Assembly (NCBI RefSeq): GCF_000520995.1 | Contig: NZ_JACA01000026.1 | Location: 62,001 to 126,000 of the forward strand | Reading direction: 5' to 3' | Length of the DNA: 64,000 nucleotides | From: Aquimarina macrocephali JAMB N27 | Lineage (GTDB): Bacteria > Bacteroidota > Bacteroidia > Flavobacteriales > Flavobacteriaceae | Shown: positions 1-9,729 of the stretch, piece after piece | How positions within the stretch are numbered: the stretch's first letter is position 1 | Layout: every line of letters begins with the position of its first letter | The notes under the pieces: generated by a model | What the model was told of the DNA's origin: nothing | Database searches by the model: none | What the model saw: the letters and a program-made list of their open reading frames with translations, nothing else | Program-made: the position numbers and the translations under genes

Positions 1-598
1 CATCTTTTATATCATTTAGCCTAACCTGGCGTATAGTATTAACATCATAAGCAAAATCTATATGATCAATCTTTGGTAAACTTGTTTTTGAGTTACGCTT
101 TGTGCCTAACAAAAATTTTGTGTCTCGGTATGCATTAGAAGTTATATATCCAGCTTTTATACCAGATTTTGGCAAAAACACATTACCTGTTATTTTAGCT
201 TTCTCTACCATAAACAAAGGTTTCGAAGCATCTGAGAGATACAATGCCAAATTATCTTCTTTCTGCCATTGCCCTATCAGAGCAGCTCTTTTTATAGTAT
301 CTTTCTTAAAAACCGAAGTGGTTAGCAATACTTTATAAAATCCCCATGGTTTTATACTACCCGATGAAACCATGCCATTATCAAAAACATCTATGGTAAT
401 TCCCTTCTCTTCGATATCCTCTATTTTTGCAAGAAAATACTCTTGTGCTGATTCATTGTTAGACAATAGTTCGGCATGGGCATCAAGCATCCCCTGATGT
501 ATTTTAGAGTATCCACTCATCAATAACAGCGAATAACAAAATATCCCTACTACAATACAAATTAGTATCGCATATGCTATAGAACCAGCTTTTATCAC
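1..598 (-). CDS. Partial membrane-anchored protein of unknown function
   Basis: The reading frame is open from a GTG at 598 to the window edge, about 199 codons, so the C-terminus is missing. One hydrophobic segment lies at about residues 5-27 (begins VIKAGSIAYAILICIVVGIF), followed by a hydrophilic, probably extracytoplasmic domain. The GTG overlaps the TGA of the upstream lipoprotein gene (GTGA), so the two are translationally coupled on one mRNA. The N-terminal Lys-Ala-Gly followed at once by a membrane helix resembles a pseudopilin-like anchor, but I see no clear prepilin peptidase site. I do not recognise the family. The start is chosen on the overlap and on the position of the membrane helix. 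Confidence 0.7.
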   Translation of the reverse strand, partial: MIKAGSIAYAILICIVVGIFCYSLLLMSGYSKIHQGMLDAHAELLSNNESAQEYFLAKIEDIEEKGITIDVFDNGMVSSGSIKPWGFYKVLLTTSVFKKDTIKRAALIGQWQKEDNLALYLSDASKPLFMVEKAKITGNVFLPKSGIKAGYITSNAYRDTKFLLGTKRNSKTSLPKIDHIDFAYDVNTIRQVRLNDIKD

Positions 599-1371
599 GT
601 ATTATCTTTTTCTTTTTTACCAAATAATCGTTGAAAGAAATTTGGTTTATCGTTAGGTGTCTTTTTTTGTTTTGTTTTTTTAGCTCCCTTTTTAGTATTC
701 CCTTTTACCTTTGTTTTATTATTTTTTGTCTTTTTGGAAGTTGCTCTATTTTTATCTTTTTTAGAAAAAAGTCTTTTAAAGAAACCTGATTTTTTCTGCT
801 GAGGAGCTACTGAATCTTTAGCTTTCTTTTTAAACAGTCTAGCAAAGAATCCAGATTGTAGTGTATCTTTTTCTTTTCGTACTTTTTTACTATAATCTAT
901 AGTATCACCTTTTTGCACAAAAACCCATTTCCCCGATCGTTTACCACTAGTATATTTCCCCTTTGATATAACATTACCAATACTATCATAGAATACACAT
1001 TTTCCATTTAGTATCCCGCTATTCCAATTTTCTGTCGTTGCTAATTGGCCATTTTTATACCACGATTTCCAGATACCAATCTTTTTTCCTTTATTAAAAT
1101 TACCTTTCTCAGCTAATTCATTAGAGTAATAATATTTGGTATATAACCCATCCAATAACTCTCCTGCATAATCACTTTGTGTAGCCTGTATTTTTCTGGA
1201 TTTAAACCAATAATACTTTACTCCAGCTTTTGGTTTTGGTTCATCATCTGTAATATGAAAACTTTCTTTATACTCGGTAGTACTAATATTTTTCTTATTA
1301 AACAGTTCCTGTGAAGTTTTACAGCTCAACAGGCAGATGAATACGATACTTATATATATTATTTTTTGCAT
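595..1371 (-). CDS. MORN/YwqK-repeat lipoprotein
   Basis: A predicted outer-membrane or periplasmic lipoprotein. The best start is the ATG at 1371, because it puts a signal peptide (MQKIIYISIVFICLLSC) with lipobox LLSC directly at the N-terminus; the frame is open further upstream, but that adds 20 residues that make no signal. The middle part carries tandem YwqK/MORN-variant repeats of the G-x-W/Y type (KIGIWKSWYKNGQLATTENW, then SGKRSGKWVF). The last 100 residues are very Lys-rich, with FFxRLF(G/K)KK motifs occurring three times. MORN-type repeats are often protein- or membrane-interaction modules. The gene is coupled by GTGA to the next membrane protein. The exact role is unknown. Confidence 0.75.
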   Translation of the reverse strand: MQKIIYISIVFICLLSCKTSQELFNKKNISTTEYKESFHITDDEPKPKAGVKYYWFKSRKIQATQSDYAGELLDGLYTKYYYSNELAEKGNFNKGKKIGIWKSWYKNGQLATTENWNSGILNGKCVFYDSIGNVISKGKYTSGKRSGKWVFVQKGDTIDYSKKVRKEKDTLQSGFFARLFKKKAKDSVAPQQKKSGFFKRLFSKKDKNRATSKKTKNNKTKVKGNTKKGAKKTKQKKTPNDKPNFFQRLFGKKEKDNT

Positions 1372-2041
1372 TCCTTTATAATACTTTCGAACCATTGTGG
1401 TTCTTAAAACGTTATTTATTCTATACTGCACCAGACTTAGTAGGTTACATCAACGACTACTATAAAAAACCTAAAAACTCATGTTGTATACACATTTTCA
1501 ACATACTAATATCAGTATTTCAAATTCATTTTAATAAAACATATACAGATACTACACCTTGTATACTTGTAAAAAATGAAGTCGCAAATATATTCATTTT
1601 TAAGTTGTTAAAAAGTTAAGATTTAACTTACTTTAAGAGATTTGTTTTTCCTAAAAAAAAGCTAGCTCTTTATACATTTTTCATACCTTTTATTAGGTTA
1701 ATTATACACATCAAATCACTCTACATCAGGCTTTTACATTAATCTAAACCTCATGAAAATCACACTTAATCTTACATTACATCATTTTTCACAGTACAAG
1801 AATACGAGCCCTGAGTTTCATTTTTCGGAACTGAGGAATATATTTTTTTATTTTTTTTTAAGATGGTCTTAATTAAAACATAAAAACCGTAGTATACAGT
1901 GAGTTTTACAGCGCAGTTCTTCTTAAAATTATTTTTAATAATCGTAAAAAACATGTAGCTCTATCTTTTAAGAAAACCACAAGATGATTATCAAAATATC
2001 ATAGAAATGAATTTTGGAGATTTTAGAAATAAAGATTATAA
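1372..2041. other. Gene-free stretch between the lipoprotein gene and ccsBA
   Basis: About 670 bases of very AT-rich sequence. The promoter of the lipoprotein operon should lie here, but I see no convincing TAnnTTTG box. Short reading frames exist on both strands but have no recognisable product. No repeat or hairpin stands out. Confidence 0.5.
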
Positions 2042-5000
2042 TTATTTTTCTGTAGAAATTATTTTTTTAGTTTTCTTATAGTGCACCTTGTTTCTCCAAT
2101 ATGAAACAGCTCCAAAGACAGCTAAGAAAGCAACAGAATAGTAGACGGCATTAGGGGTAATCACCTTATCCCCACTAGCATACGAATGTAATCCTTTTAG
2201 GTAAAAATTAACTCCAAAATATGTCATTAGAATACTATAGACAGCAATAACAGAAGCCAGATTAAACCACCATCTTCCTCGTAATCCTGGAACTAATCTC
2301 ATATGAATTATAAAAGCATATACCATAATACTTATCAAAGCCCAAGTTTCTTTTGGGTCCCAACCCCAGTAACGTCCCCAACTCTCATTGGCCCACATTC
2401 CGCCCAGGAAATTACCTATAGTAAGCATCACTAATCCAATAGTAAGAGCCATCTCATTGATAATAGTTATCTCTTTAATATTAAGATCCATTCGTTTCTT
2501 ATTCGATTCTGTTGTCAATATCATTAATAACAACGATAGAATTCCTAAAATTGCTCCTACAAAGAATGGACCATAGCTACCTACGATAATAGATACATGA
2601 ATCAATACCCAATATGAATCTAATACAGGTTGTAAGTTTGCGATAGCTGGATCTGTCCAGTTTTCATGCGCAAAAAACAAGATGATCGCAGCAACAAAGG
2701 TTGTAGCTGCAATAGTTAGATTACTTCTTTTACCAAAAGCAAGGCCTATTGCCAGAGTCATCCAGCCCACATAAATCATAGATTCGTATGCATCACTCCA
2801 TGGAGCATGCCCAGAAACATACCAGCGTATAATCAATCCTGCCGTATGCAGAATAAAAAGAAGAATAACGATCCCTATCGAACCATTAATTAATCCTCTA
2901 ACAATTTTATAATCTTTAAATATTCTTACAATTACAAAAATCATTAGCAGTAAACCTATCACCCCGTAGTATTTATATAATGTTCTAAAAACATCATATT
3001 TATTCAATGCAATTTCTGCTTTGATTTTTTCATCAGTTGGCAATACTTCACTCCCAAATTTTTTCTGAAAGCTTTTAATACTTGATATATATTGATCTGG
3101 CTTACTATAATCTCCTGTTTTTCTGGCTTCTCGTAAAGACTGGCGATAAATCGGAATAATCTGTTTAGTATATACAGAATCCATCCCAGTAAATTTAAAT
3201 TCATTTAATTCGGGAACAGAAACCCATTTGTTACCTTCATCACCTGGAACTGGAAAAATTCTTAAAATTCCTCCTCCTAAAGCCTGATTTAGTAAATAAA
3301 ATTTCTCGTGAGTCTTAAGGAAATCTTTTTCAAAACTACTAGGCGTATTGGTACTACTAGCTTTTTCTAAATAAGGAGTTAATTTATAAGACCCATCTGG
3401 TTCTACAAGATCTATTAAAGATACTCTTCTTTCAGTTTTTGGAACTCCTAATATTTTACGTATACTATCATTTTCTTTTTGGATTTCTATAATCGGAATA
3501 CTATACCAGATAAATGGATTCTCTACCATAGACACAAAGACCTGATCTGCATTTAATCCTTCATAAGTATCCTTTTTGCTAAGTTTACGTAATAATTCTG
3601 AAGAAAATGTATTTACAGGTTTCATTCTTCCTCTTTCATCCTGAATCACAATACTACCAAATTTAGCCGCATGAACAGCAGGAACAACATTAGCCAAAAT
3701 AACCGAATCCAATTGTGCTTTGCTAGGCAACGATGGTAAATGATTTGTATGATCAGGTTGAGATTGATCTTGTGCGAAAGAAAAAGTAGATATTATTAAT
3801 GCCAAAAATATGGTTAATGCTTTTTTCTTTTTCTTCACTTTACTCAATTTATATTCTATTTCCTTAAAACGTGATCCTTTAGTAAAAAGAATTAGCATTA
3901 ATCCTAAGTATAACAACATATAGCCTATGTAGGTAATCCATGTACCCCAACGATCATGATTTACAGAAAGTACAGTTCCTTTTTCATCCTGATCAAAAGA
4001 AGCTTGAAAAAACCGATACCCTTTATGATCCAGTACATGATTCATATAAATATCATACGGGCGAGAAGAATTTCCTTCTACAATATCAACTTTACTCTTA
4101 AAAGATTTATAAACACTCTCTGTACCAGGGAATTTTTCGGCTATAAAGTCATTCAATTTTAATGCAAAAGGTAATTCCATTTGTTTAGAACCATAACTAA
4201 AATACATATCCAAACCTCCTAATGAGATTTTGCTCATGTCATTATTATATCCTTTTCCTCCCAATAATTTAACTTCTTTGGTTTCTCCATTAGTAGAAAC
4301 ATTTATTACCAAAGCATCTTCTTGTCCTTTACCTTTAACTTCTATAGGAACTACATCATATTTACCGGTAATTACAGGATCGGGGATTACAAATTGCATT
4401 CCGGCAGTTTGATATAGAGATCTAAGCATCAAAGGCTGAAGACTGTCCTTAAATACTAATCCTTGCATCTGATCTGCCATTCTCATAAATGATCCATCAA
4501 AAGGAGATTCTATAAAGTAATCATCATTTTTATATGTGATATTTATTGCTCCTTTGGTTGGCTTATTAAAACTAACCAATATATTATGAATATTAGAAAC
4601 CTCTCCTTCTCTTAAAAAATGATCATGACGATTACCATCTCCTGCTTCTACTACTTTAAGATAGTTTTCTCCATCTTCTGTCTCAACTAATCCCATCTCT
4701 GCTCCCTGGATATAGTTTTGATATGTTATCGTAACGGGTTGCTTATTATAATCTGTATTAATCGTAAAATCATTATTGGTCGCTTCGGCTAGTTCTAAGG
4801 CTTCCGCAATTATACGTCTGCGAGGTTCTCCATTAATTTCTCCATCCAGAAAAACGGATAAGTATGTTTTTTCAGAAAGAAAAGTGGATGTAGTTTCACC
4901 TTCTCTAATAGGCATAACTCCTTCATAGCTTATATATCGGGTAACAAAAGCTCCTATGATAATTAAAATAAAAGATAAATGGAGTAGTAATGTTGCCCAT

Positions 5001-5227
5001 TTACCTTTCTTATATAATTTGTAACGTACAATATTTCCACAGAAATTAATAACGAAAAACACCATTATAGCCTCAAACCACCATGTGTTATACACCCAAA
5101 TTCTAGCGGCTGTAGTTCCATGTGCATCTTCTAAAAACGTTCCTACTCCCATAGAAAACGCAAAAACAATAAATAAAACTGCCATTAATCGTGTGGAGAA
5201 CAAAATACTCGCTAGCTTATCTTGCAT
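2042..5227 (-). CDS. ccsBA: CcsBA-type cytochrome c synthase (ResB-CcsA fusion)
   Basis: System II cytochrome c maturation: exports haem and attaches it to CxxCH apocytochromes on the outer face of the inner membrane. The N-terminal half is ResB/CcsB-like, with membrane helices near residues 15-35, 55-75 and 80-100, a large periplasmic domain and a fourth helix. The C-terminal half is CcsA, with many membrane helices, a conserved SGHAPWSDAYESM segment and the tryptophan-rich WWD haem motif (WGRYWGWDPKETWALI). At about 1060 residues the length is normal for the Bacteroidota fusion. I start at the ATG at 5227 rather than the TTG at 5254, because the TTG lies inside a TAAATTTG promoter box. The neighbouring di-heme cytochrome is a plausible client. 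Confidence 0.93.
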   Translation of the reverse strand: MQDKLASILFSTRLMAVLFIVFAFSMGVGTFLEDAHGTTAARIWVYNTWWFEAIMVFFVINFCGNIVRYKLYKKGKWATLLLHLSFILIIIGAFVTRYISYEGVMPIREGETTSTFLSEKTYLSVFLDGEINGEPRRRIIAEALELAEATNNDFTINTDYNKQPVTITYQNYIQGAEMGLVETEDGENYLKVVEAGDGNRHDHFLREGEVSNIHNILVSFNKPTKGAINITYKNDDYFIESPFDGSFMRMADQMQGLVFKDSLQPLMLRSLYQTAGMQFVIPDPVITGKYDVVPIEVKGKGQEDALVINVSTNGETKEVKLLGGKGYNNDMSKISLGGLDMYFSYGSKQMELPFALKLNDFIAEKFPGTESVYKSFKSKVDIVEGNSSRPYDIYMNHVLDHKGYRFFQASFDQDEKGTVLSVNHDRWGTWITYIGYMLLYLGLMLILFTKGSRFKEIEYKLSKVKKKKKALTIFLALIISTFSFAQDQSQPDHTNHLPSLPSKAQLDSVILANVVPAVHAAKFGSIVIQDERGRMKPVNTFSSELLRKLSKKDTYEGLNADQVFVSMVENPFIWYSIPIIEIQKENDSIRKILGVPKTERRVSLIDLVEPDGSYKLTPYLEKASSTNTPSSFEKDFLKTHEKFYLLNQALGGGILRIFPVPGDEGNKWVSVPELNEFKFTGMDSVYTKQIIPIYRQSLREARKTGDYSKPDQYISSIKSFQKKFGSEVLPTDEKIKAEIALNKYDVFRTLYKYYGVIGLLLMIFVIVRIFKDYKIVRGLINGSIGIVILLFILHTAGLIIRWYVSGHAPWSDAYESMIYVGWMTLAIGLAFGKRSNLTIAATTFVAAIILFFAHENWTDPAIANLQPVLDSYWVLIHVSIIVGSYGPFFVGAILGILSLLLMILTTESNKKRMDLNIKEITIINEMALTIGLVMLTIGNFLGGMWANESWGRYWGWDPKETWALISIMVYAFIIHMRLVPGLRGRWWFNLASVIAVYSILMTYFGVNFYLKGLHSYASGDKVITPNAVYYSVAFLAVFGAVSYWRNKVHYKKTKKIISTEK

Positions 5228-5251
5228 AGTAACCTTTCTTTTTTTGCTGGG

Positions 5252-5259
5252 CAAATTTA
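5252..5259 (-). promoter_or_regulatory. -7 promoter box of ccsBA
   Basis: TAAATTTG on the minus strand matches the Bacteroidota TAnnTTTG consensus and lies 25 bases upstream of the ATG at 5227. No clear TTG -33 element is seen. It overlaps the possible TTG start at 5254 and so argues for the shorter protein. Confidence 0.5.
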
Positions 5260-5418
5260 CTATTTTTGGCAGGATAATATACCATGATCGCCTTTTGATT
5301 TTATGGTTTTAACAGAAGTATAAGTATAACCGGTATTACTTTTTCGTTTTTCGCAAAAACATGTCGCATTAGATATACTTCTAATTCTAACTATTTCTGA
5401 AAAAAATATCAAAAAAGT

Positions 5419-5456
5419 AAGGCCAAAACTCATTATAAATTATAGAATTTGGCCTT
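5419..5456 (-). terminator. Hairpin terminator after the di-heme cytochrome gene
   Basis: A 9-bp stem (AAGGCCAAA / TTTGGCCTT) with a 20-base loop lies just beyond the stop at 5466. The minus strand continues ACTTTTTTG. T-runs flank both sides, so it may act in both directions. Confidence 0.65.
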
Positions 5457-5465
5457 TTTTTTCTT

Positions 5466-6794
5466 CTATAGTGCTTTTAGATATTCGACCAGATCATCTT
5501 GTTCCTGATTTGTTAACTCCAAACCAAAATGATCATTATAGTGTATAACCACATCATTAAGGGTAGTAAATCGCCCGTCATGAAAGAAACCATTGCCATC
5601 AGATTTAACAAATATTCCTCTTAGCGGAGGTGTTCTATACATTTCTGTCGGAGATCTCTTTGCTTCAAAATCATCGATCCCGATTTCTTCTGGAGTATGT
5701 AATACATTATCTGCAAAAGCGCGCCCCGAGTGGCAAGAAATACAATTTGCTTTGCCATCAAACAATATTTTACCCCGAATTGCCGAAGTCTTATCGTAAC
5801 TATCTGGATCTGGATTTGGGGCTAATATTGATAATTGGTATTCTCGTAAACTTTCCAGTTTCGAATCTACCATATCTACAGGAGCACTAACATCAAATAA
5901 TCCTCTTTCTACTGCAAGTGGAAATTTTTCGGGATCGTTTAATCTTTGATCAGAAAAATTTCCTTGTCCTCCCATGACCAAAACTCCAATAAATCTATTC
6001 CAATAGGATACTTCTCCCCAACCGGTATATGTTTCATGCGTTATCCCTTGCAATCCATAGGCCGGTGGTATTACCAATGTTGCCAGCTCCCCATTTGGCT
6101 TAGTTACTTTTCCGTCCATTAATAATGTAGGTGCAAACCTTCCTGGTCCCCATGCATTAACAACGCTATTAAAAGTCTCAACATCAACATTTAGAATATC
6201 TGCGAGAGGAGCATTTTTAACAAATCCCAAAATAGCTCCCACATTAAGATCAGTATTTGCCCAACCATCTTTTCTATTTCCTATTCCTGAAGTAAATGAA
6301 TCATCAACTGTAGAGTGACATAAGGCACATGTGATTCCAACAGATGTTAATTTTTTGTTTTCATTAAAGCTTCCTTTTACACCAACAACAGCACCCAAAT
6401 CTAACAAAGCTACTGTGGTCATTGGATCGGTTAAATCAATACTTCCATCTGTAATACCATCTACCACGGTTTGCGGTAATACTTCGGCATCTACTTTAAG
6501 TCCTATTGTTAAAGCTGTAGTTGGATCAAGGCCAGGTCCAAATCCGCCATTTGATTCTCCCAAAATAGCTTTATCCAACTCTAATAAATCTGTCCATTGC
6601 GCTTCGCTTCCAAAAGTATCGTGTCTAAATACTTCTTTTCCTTGAGCAACCAAAGCCGGGTCTAAATTAAATTCAATCGGAGGTGGTATTACCAGTTCAT
6701 CTGGTATTGGAATCAAATCATCATCCTTACACTGAATAAAAATTGTACTAATGCCAAATAGCATCAGAAAGAACATTGTTTTTCTTAGTTTCAT
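5466..6794 (-). CDS. Di-heme cytochrome c peroxidase-like lipoprotein
   Basis: A member of the CCP/MauG-type di-heme cytochrome family. Two haem-attachment motifs are visible, CALCH at about residue 156 and CISCH at about 351, followed by the family's TPPLRGI and FFHDGRF elements near the C-terminus. The N-terminus is a lipoprotein signal ending in FIQC, so the protein is probably anchored in an envelope membrane and faces the periplasm. The start at 6794 (MKLRKTMFF) gives a cleaner signal; three codons upstream there is another ATG at 6803. The family reduces peroxide or oxidises proteins; which applies here cannot be told. The length (about 442 residues) exceeds classical CcpA (about 330) because of a long segment between the two haem sites. 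Confidence 0.85.
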   Translation of the reverse strand: MKLRKTMFFLMLFGISTIFIQCKDDDLIPIPDELVIPPPIEFNLDPALVAQGKEVFRHDTFGSEAQWTDLLELDKAILGESNGGFGPGLDPTTALTIGLKVDAEVLPQTVVDGITDGSIDLTDPMTTVALLDLGAVVGVKGSFNENKKLTSVGITCALCHSTVDDSFTSGIGNRKDGWANTDLNVGAILGFVKNAPLADILNVDVETFNSVVNAWGPGRFAPTLLMDGKVTKPNGELATLVIPPAYGLQGITHETYTGWGEVSYWNRFIGVLVMGGQGNFSDQRLNDPEKFPLAVERGLFDVSAPVDMVDSKLESLREYQLSILAPNPDPDSYDKTSAIRGKILFDGKANCISCHSGRAFADNVLHTPEEIGIDDFEAKRSPTEMYRTPPLRGIFVKSDGNGFFHDGRFTTLNDVVIHYNDHFGLELTNQEQDDLVEYLKAL

Positions 6795-7096
6795 AGCGGT
6801 CATTTTTATGAATTATGTAAAAGTTTTAATTGTTGATTTACTATTGATTTTTAAGAGTTGTACTATTTTGTATAAACTAAATGAGGATCTATTGTAAATC
6901 TTAGATAAATGGGCTTGAAAAAGGTTACAAAATTTTGCTTCTTTTTAAATCAGGATTAATTTTGGTAAACATTATCATTTCAACATTTTATTCTGAATTA
7001 ACCTGAGCACCCCCCTTTTATCTTAGAACTCATTTAAAATAAAAATGAAAAAATGTATTGCTCTGCTTTTTAAGGGAACTTCCTTATTTTAGCCAA

Positions 7097-7861
7097 ATGA
7101 TTAGAGTTATAATTCTTGGTGCCGGTAATGTGGCCAAACACTTGTATACTGCTTTTTACAATCAAAAATCGGTAGAAGTTGTGCAGTGCTATAATCGTAA
7201 AGGGTTGTCCTTACATTCTGATCAGAGAGAAAATACTATTACACAAGATTTTAGCTCACTAAAAGAAGCTGATATTTATATTTTGGCAGTAAGCGATGAT
7301 GCAATTGAGGAGGTTTCTAATCTATTACCGTTTACAAATAAACTTATCGTTCATACCTCTGGCAGTGTTCCTATGAATGTCCTTACGGATACGAATAAAA
7401 GAGGTGTTTTTTACCCATTACAAACATTTAGTAGAGATAAAGCCGTTGATTTCACCACTATTCCTTTTTGTTTGGAAGCTGAAAATGATGCGGATCTTAC
7501 CTTATTAAAAAAGCTAAGCTCTACTCTTTCTAAAAAAGTATATGAAGTTTCTTCAGAACAACGTAATGTGCTTCATGTTTCTGCTGTATTCGTAAATAAT
7601 TTTACTAATTATTTATTTTCAACAGCAAACGACATTTGTAATGAGCATGATGTTCCTTTTGAAATTTTGTATCCTTTGATTATGGAAACCGCCAAAAAAA
7701 TCACAAAAATGAATCCTGACCTGGCCCAAACAGGACCTGGGATACGTAATGATTCTAAAACTATAAATCGGCATTTAAAAATTTTAACTGATACTACGCA
7801 ACAAGAACTATATAAAACCCTTACCAAAGCAATTCAATCTAAATATGGAAAAAAGTTATAA
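7097..7861 (+). CDS. Rossmann-fold DUF2520 NAD(P)-binding protein
   Basis: Begins MIRVIILGAGNVAKHLY, a Rossmann dinucleotide-binding loop (GAGNVA) directly after the ATG at 7097; the frame is open 13 codons upstream, but those residues precede the beta-strand and are not credible. The C-terminal half matches the DUF2520 layout (FPLQTFS-like YPLQTFSRDK, then an alpha-helical domain with NNFTNYLF), related to ketopantoate/6-phosphogluconate dehydrogenase folds. The substrate is unknown. Its last 17 bases overlap the kdsC-like gene, so the two are co-translated; this pairing is common in Flavobacteriia. Confidence 0.85.
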   Translation: MIRVIILGAGNVAKHLYTAFYNQKSVEVVQCYNRKGLSLHSDQRENTITQDFSSLKEADIYILAVSDDAIEEVSNLLPFTNKLIVHTSGSVPMNVLTDTNKRGVFYPLQTFSRDKAVDFTTIPFCLEAENDADLTLLKKLSSTLSKKVYEVSSEQRNVLHVSAVFVNNFTNYLFSTANDICNEHDVPFEILYPLIMETAKKITKMNPDLAQTGPGIRNDSKTINRHLKILTDTTQQELYKTLTKAIQSKYGKKL

Positions 7862-8369
7862 AGAATACCTGCAGCACATTAGCACCTTTATTTTTGATGT
7901 AGATGGTGTACTTACAGATGGTACTGTTATTATCAATACAGATGGCCAATTACTAAGAACAATGAACATTAAAGATGGATACGCTTTAAAAACTGCAATA
8001 CAACAGGGTTTTAAAGTTTGTATTATTTCTGGAGGTACAAATGAAGGTGTTCGCCAACGCTTAAAAGGGTTAGGAATAACCGATATATATCTTGGAGCAC
8101 ATCAAAAAGTAGAACAACTAAATGAGTATCTCAATACTAATAATATCAATATTAAAAATGTATTATACATGGGAGATGATATTCCTGATTTGCCGGTCAT
8201 GAAAATGGTAGGATTACCAACTTGCCCTCAGGATGCAGTTGCAGAAGTAAAAGAAGCCTCTAAATACGTATCCTATAAAAAAGGAGGTAAAGGATGTGTA
8301 AGAGATGTTATTGAACAAGTACTCAAAGTTCAGGAGAAATGGGTATTAGATTTTGATGCAAAAGCATAA
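7845..8369 (+). CDS. kdsC: KdsC-type HAD phosphatase (KDO-8-phosphate phosphatase)
   Basis: A 174-residue C0-type HAD hydrolase with no cap domain. Motif I is FDVDGVLTDG (two Asp), motif II is IISGG, the motif III Lys is in the AHQKVEQL region, and motif IV is YMGDDIPDLPVM. This pattern and length fit KdsC, which makes KDO for lipid A core by dephosphorylating KDO-8-P. It overlaps the end of the DUF2520 gene by 17 bases and is followed 39 bases later by rdgB. Assignment to KDO rather than another sugar phosphate rests on family resemblance. Confidence 0.85.
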   Translation: MEKSYKEYLQHISTFIFDVDGVLTDGTVIINTDGQLLRTMNIKDGYALKTAIQQGFKVCIISGGTNEGVRQRLKGLGITDIYLGAHQKVEQLNEYLNTNNINIKNVLYMGDDIPDLPVMKMVGLPTCPQDAVAEVKEASKYVSYKKGGKGCVRDVIEQVLKVQEKWVLDFDAKA

Positions 8370-8408
8370 AAGATCATTTTTTTCAAAAACTAGAAACCAC
8401 TTATTTAA

Positions 8409-8978
8409 ATGAAGATCGTATTTGCTACCAACAATCTTAATAAAATAAAAGAAGTACAGGCTTTAATGCCTTCTGCTATTCAAATAGTAGGGCTTAACGA
8501 TATAGGTTGTATAGAAGACATTCCTGAAACTTCTTCTACTATAGAAGGTAATGCAATACAAAAGGTTAATTATATCAAAGAGCATTATGGGTTTGATTGC
8601 TTTGCCGATGATACGGGTCTTGAGGTCGAATCACTGCATGGTGCTCCCGGGGTATACTCGGCGAGATATGCTGGTGAAGCCAAAGATTCGAATGCTAATA
8701 TGGATAAGCTTTTAAAAGAGTTAAAAGGAAAAGAAAATCGTAAAGCACAGTTTAAAACTGTAATCGCTTTGGTATTAAATGGAAAATTAGAAACATTTAC
8801 AGGAGTCTGTTCTGGTCTTATTACCGAAGATAAGAGAGGTAAAGGAGGTTTTGGATATGATCCCGTTTTTTTACCAGATGGATATCCCGAAACATTTGCC
8901 GAACTTTCTTTATCAGAAAAAAATAAGATTGGTCATCGTGGAAAAGCAGTACGACAGCTTATAGAGTATTTTTTGTGA
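8409..8978 (+). CDS. rdgB: RdgB/HAM1 non-canonical purine NTP pyrophosphatase
   Basis: Hydrolyses dITP, XTP and ITP to monophosphates, keeping deaminated purines out of DNA and RNA; cytosolic. The N-terminus [17 protein letters not shown] is the family signature (ATxNxxKxxE), with FADDTGLEV, the GVYSARYAG segment and GFGYDPVF further on. At 189 residues the length is normal. It is third in the DUF2520-kdsC-rdgB operon. The convergent CPBP gene ends only one base away, so any terminator must lie inside a gene. Confidence 0.95.
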   Translation: MKIVFATNNLNKIKEVQALMPSAIQIVGLNDIGCIEDIPETSSTIEGNAIQKVNYIKEHYGFDCFADDTGLEVESLHGAPGVYSARYAGEAKDSNANMDKLLKELKGKENRKAQFKTVIALVLNGKLETFTGVCSGLITEDKRGKGGFGYDPVFLPDGYPETFAELSLSEKNKIGHRGKAVRQLIEYFL

Positions 8979-8979
8979 T

Positions 8980-9612
8980 TTATCCTGGACCAGGAAAGGC
9001 TAACATCTCTCCCATACCAACAGTAAATAACCAATTACCGTAAATAGCATGTTCTATAGAAACCAATGTAGTTGATTTTGTTTTTTGATAGGTATAGGCA
9101 AATAATAAGCCACCTACAAAAGTTAGTACTTGTACTAAAAAGCTACCTAAAAAAAGATGAGCCAAAGAAAAAAGAATTGCGTTTATAAAAATAAATAACC
9201 ACTTATTATTGATTAGTCTCTCATAACGTTCATAAAAAAAAGTTCTATATATAACTTCCTGTGGCCAAACAGACAAAAATGTATATACAAAAAGAATAAT
9301 TATCCATAACCCTGGTCTTTTTATCAATACAGAAAACAACTTATCCGGAGCTATTAAAAAGACATATACTCCTGTTATCATCGCAATAACACCAAACTTA
9401 ATTATAATTTCTTTCCAAAAAGGTTTCCAATATTCTTTAACAGGAAATTTCAACCTCAACAGTCCTTTCTTTTTAAGAAGGACTAGAATATAAACAAATC
9501 CCAAAACAGTAGGTATAACTTTAAAAAGAAAGTGAGAATCTAACAAAAAACTTACCGGTAGTAGTATAAAAAAACAAAATAACTCTAAGCCTTTATACAT
9601 ATTAGTTTCCAT
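8980..9612 (-). CDS. CPBP-family intramembrane protease (QExxxR variant)
   Basis: A 210-residue polytopic membrane protein with about six helices, of the CPBP/ABI (Rce1-like) glutamic endopeptidase family. Motif 1 reads QEVIYR, so Gln stands where the first Glu of the EExxxR signature is expected; motif 2 is FSLAH, and motif 3 is a loose EHAIYGN. The Gln variant occurs in the family, but whether this protein cleaves substrates is uncertain. It is monocistronic and converges on rdgB. Upstream lie the tandem RNA-like units, the nearer of which ends about 120 bases before the start codon. Confidence 0.8.
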   Translation of the reverse strand: METNMYKGLELFCFFILLPVSFLLDSHFLFKVIPTVLGFVYILVLLKKKGLLRLKFPVKEYWKPFWKEIIIKFGVIAMITGVYVFLIAPDKLFSVLIKRPGLWIIILFVYTFLSVWPQEVIYRTFFYERYERLINNKWLFIFINAILFSLAHLFLGSFLVQVLTFVGGLLFAYTYQKTKSTTLVSIEHAIYGNWLFTVGMGEMLAFPGPG

Positions 9613-9729
9613 TCAATTAGTTTTTGACTAATTTCAGTATAAAAAATGAAACTTACACTACTAAAATCGTATTGAAACGAGAATAATGAATATTTAGCTA
9701 TAATAATATGTTATGGTATACCTATAATA

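Noticed and set aside
1772..1954. 60-residue minus-strand frame in the gene-free stretch
   Set aside because: AT-rich, no known pattern, no promoter or coupling; likely chance.
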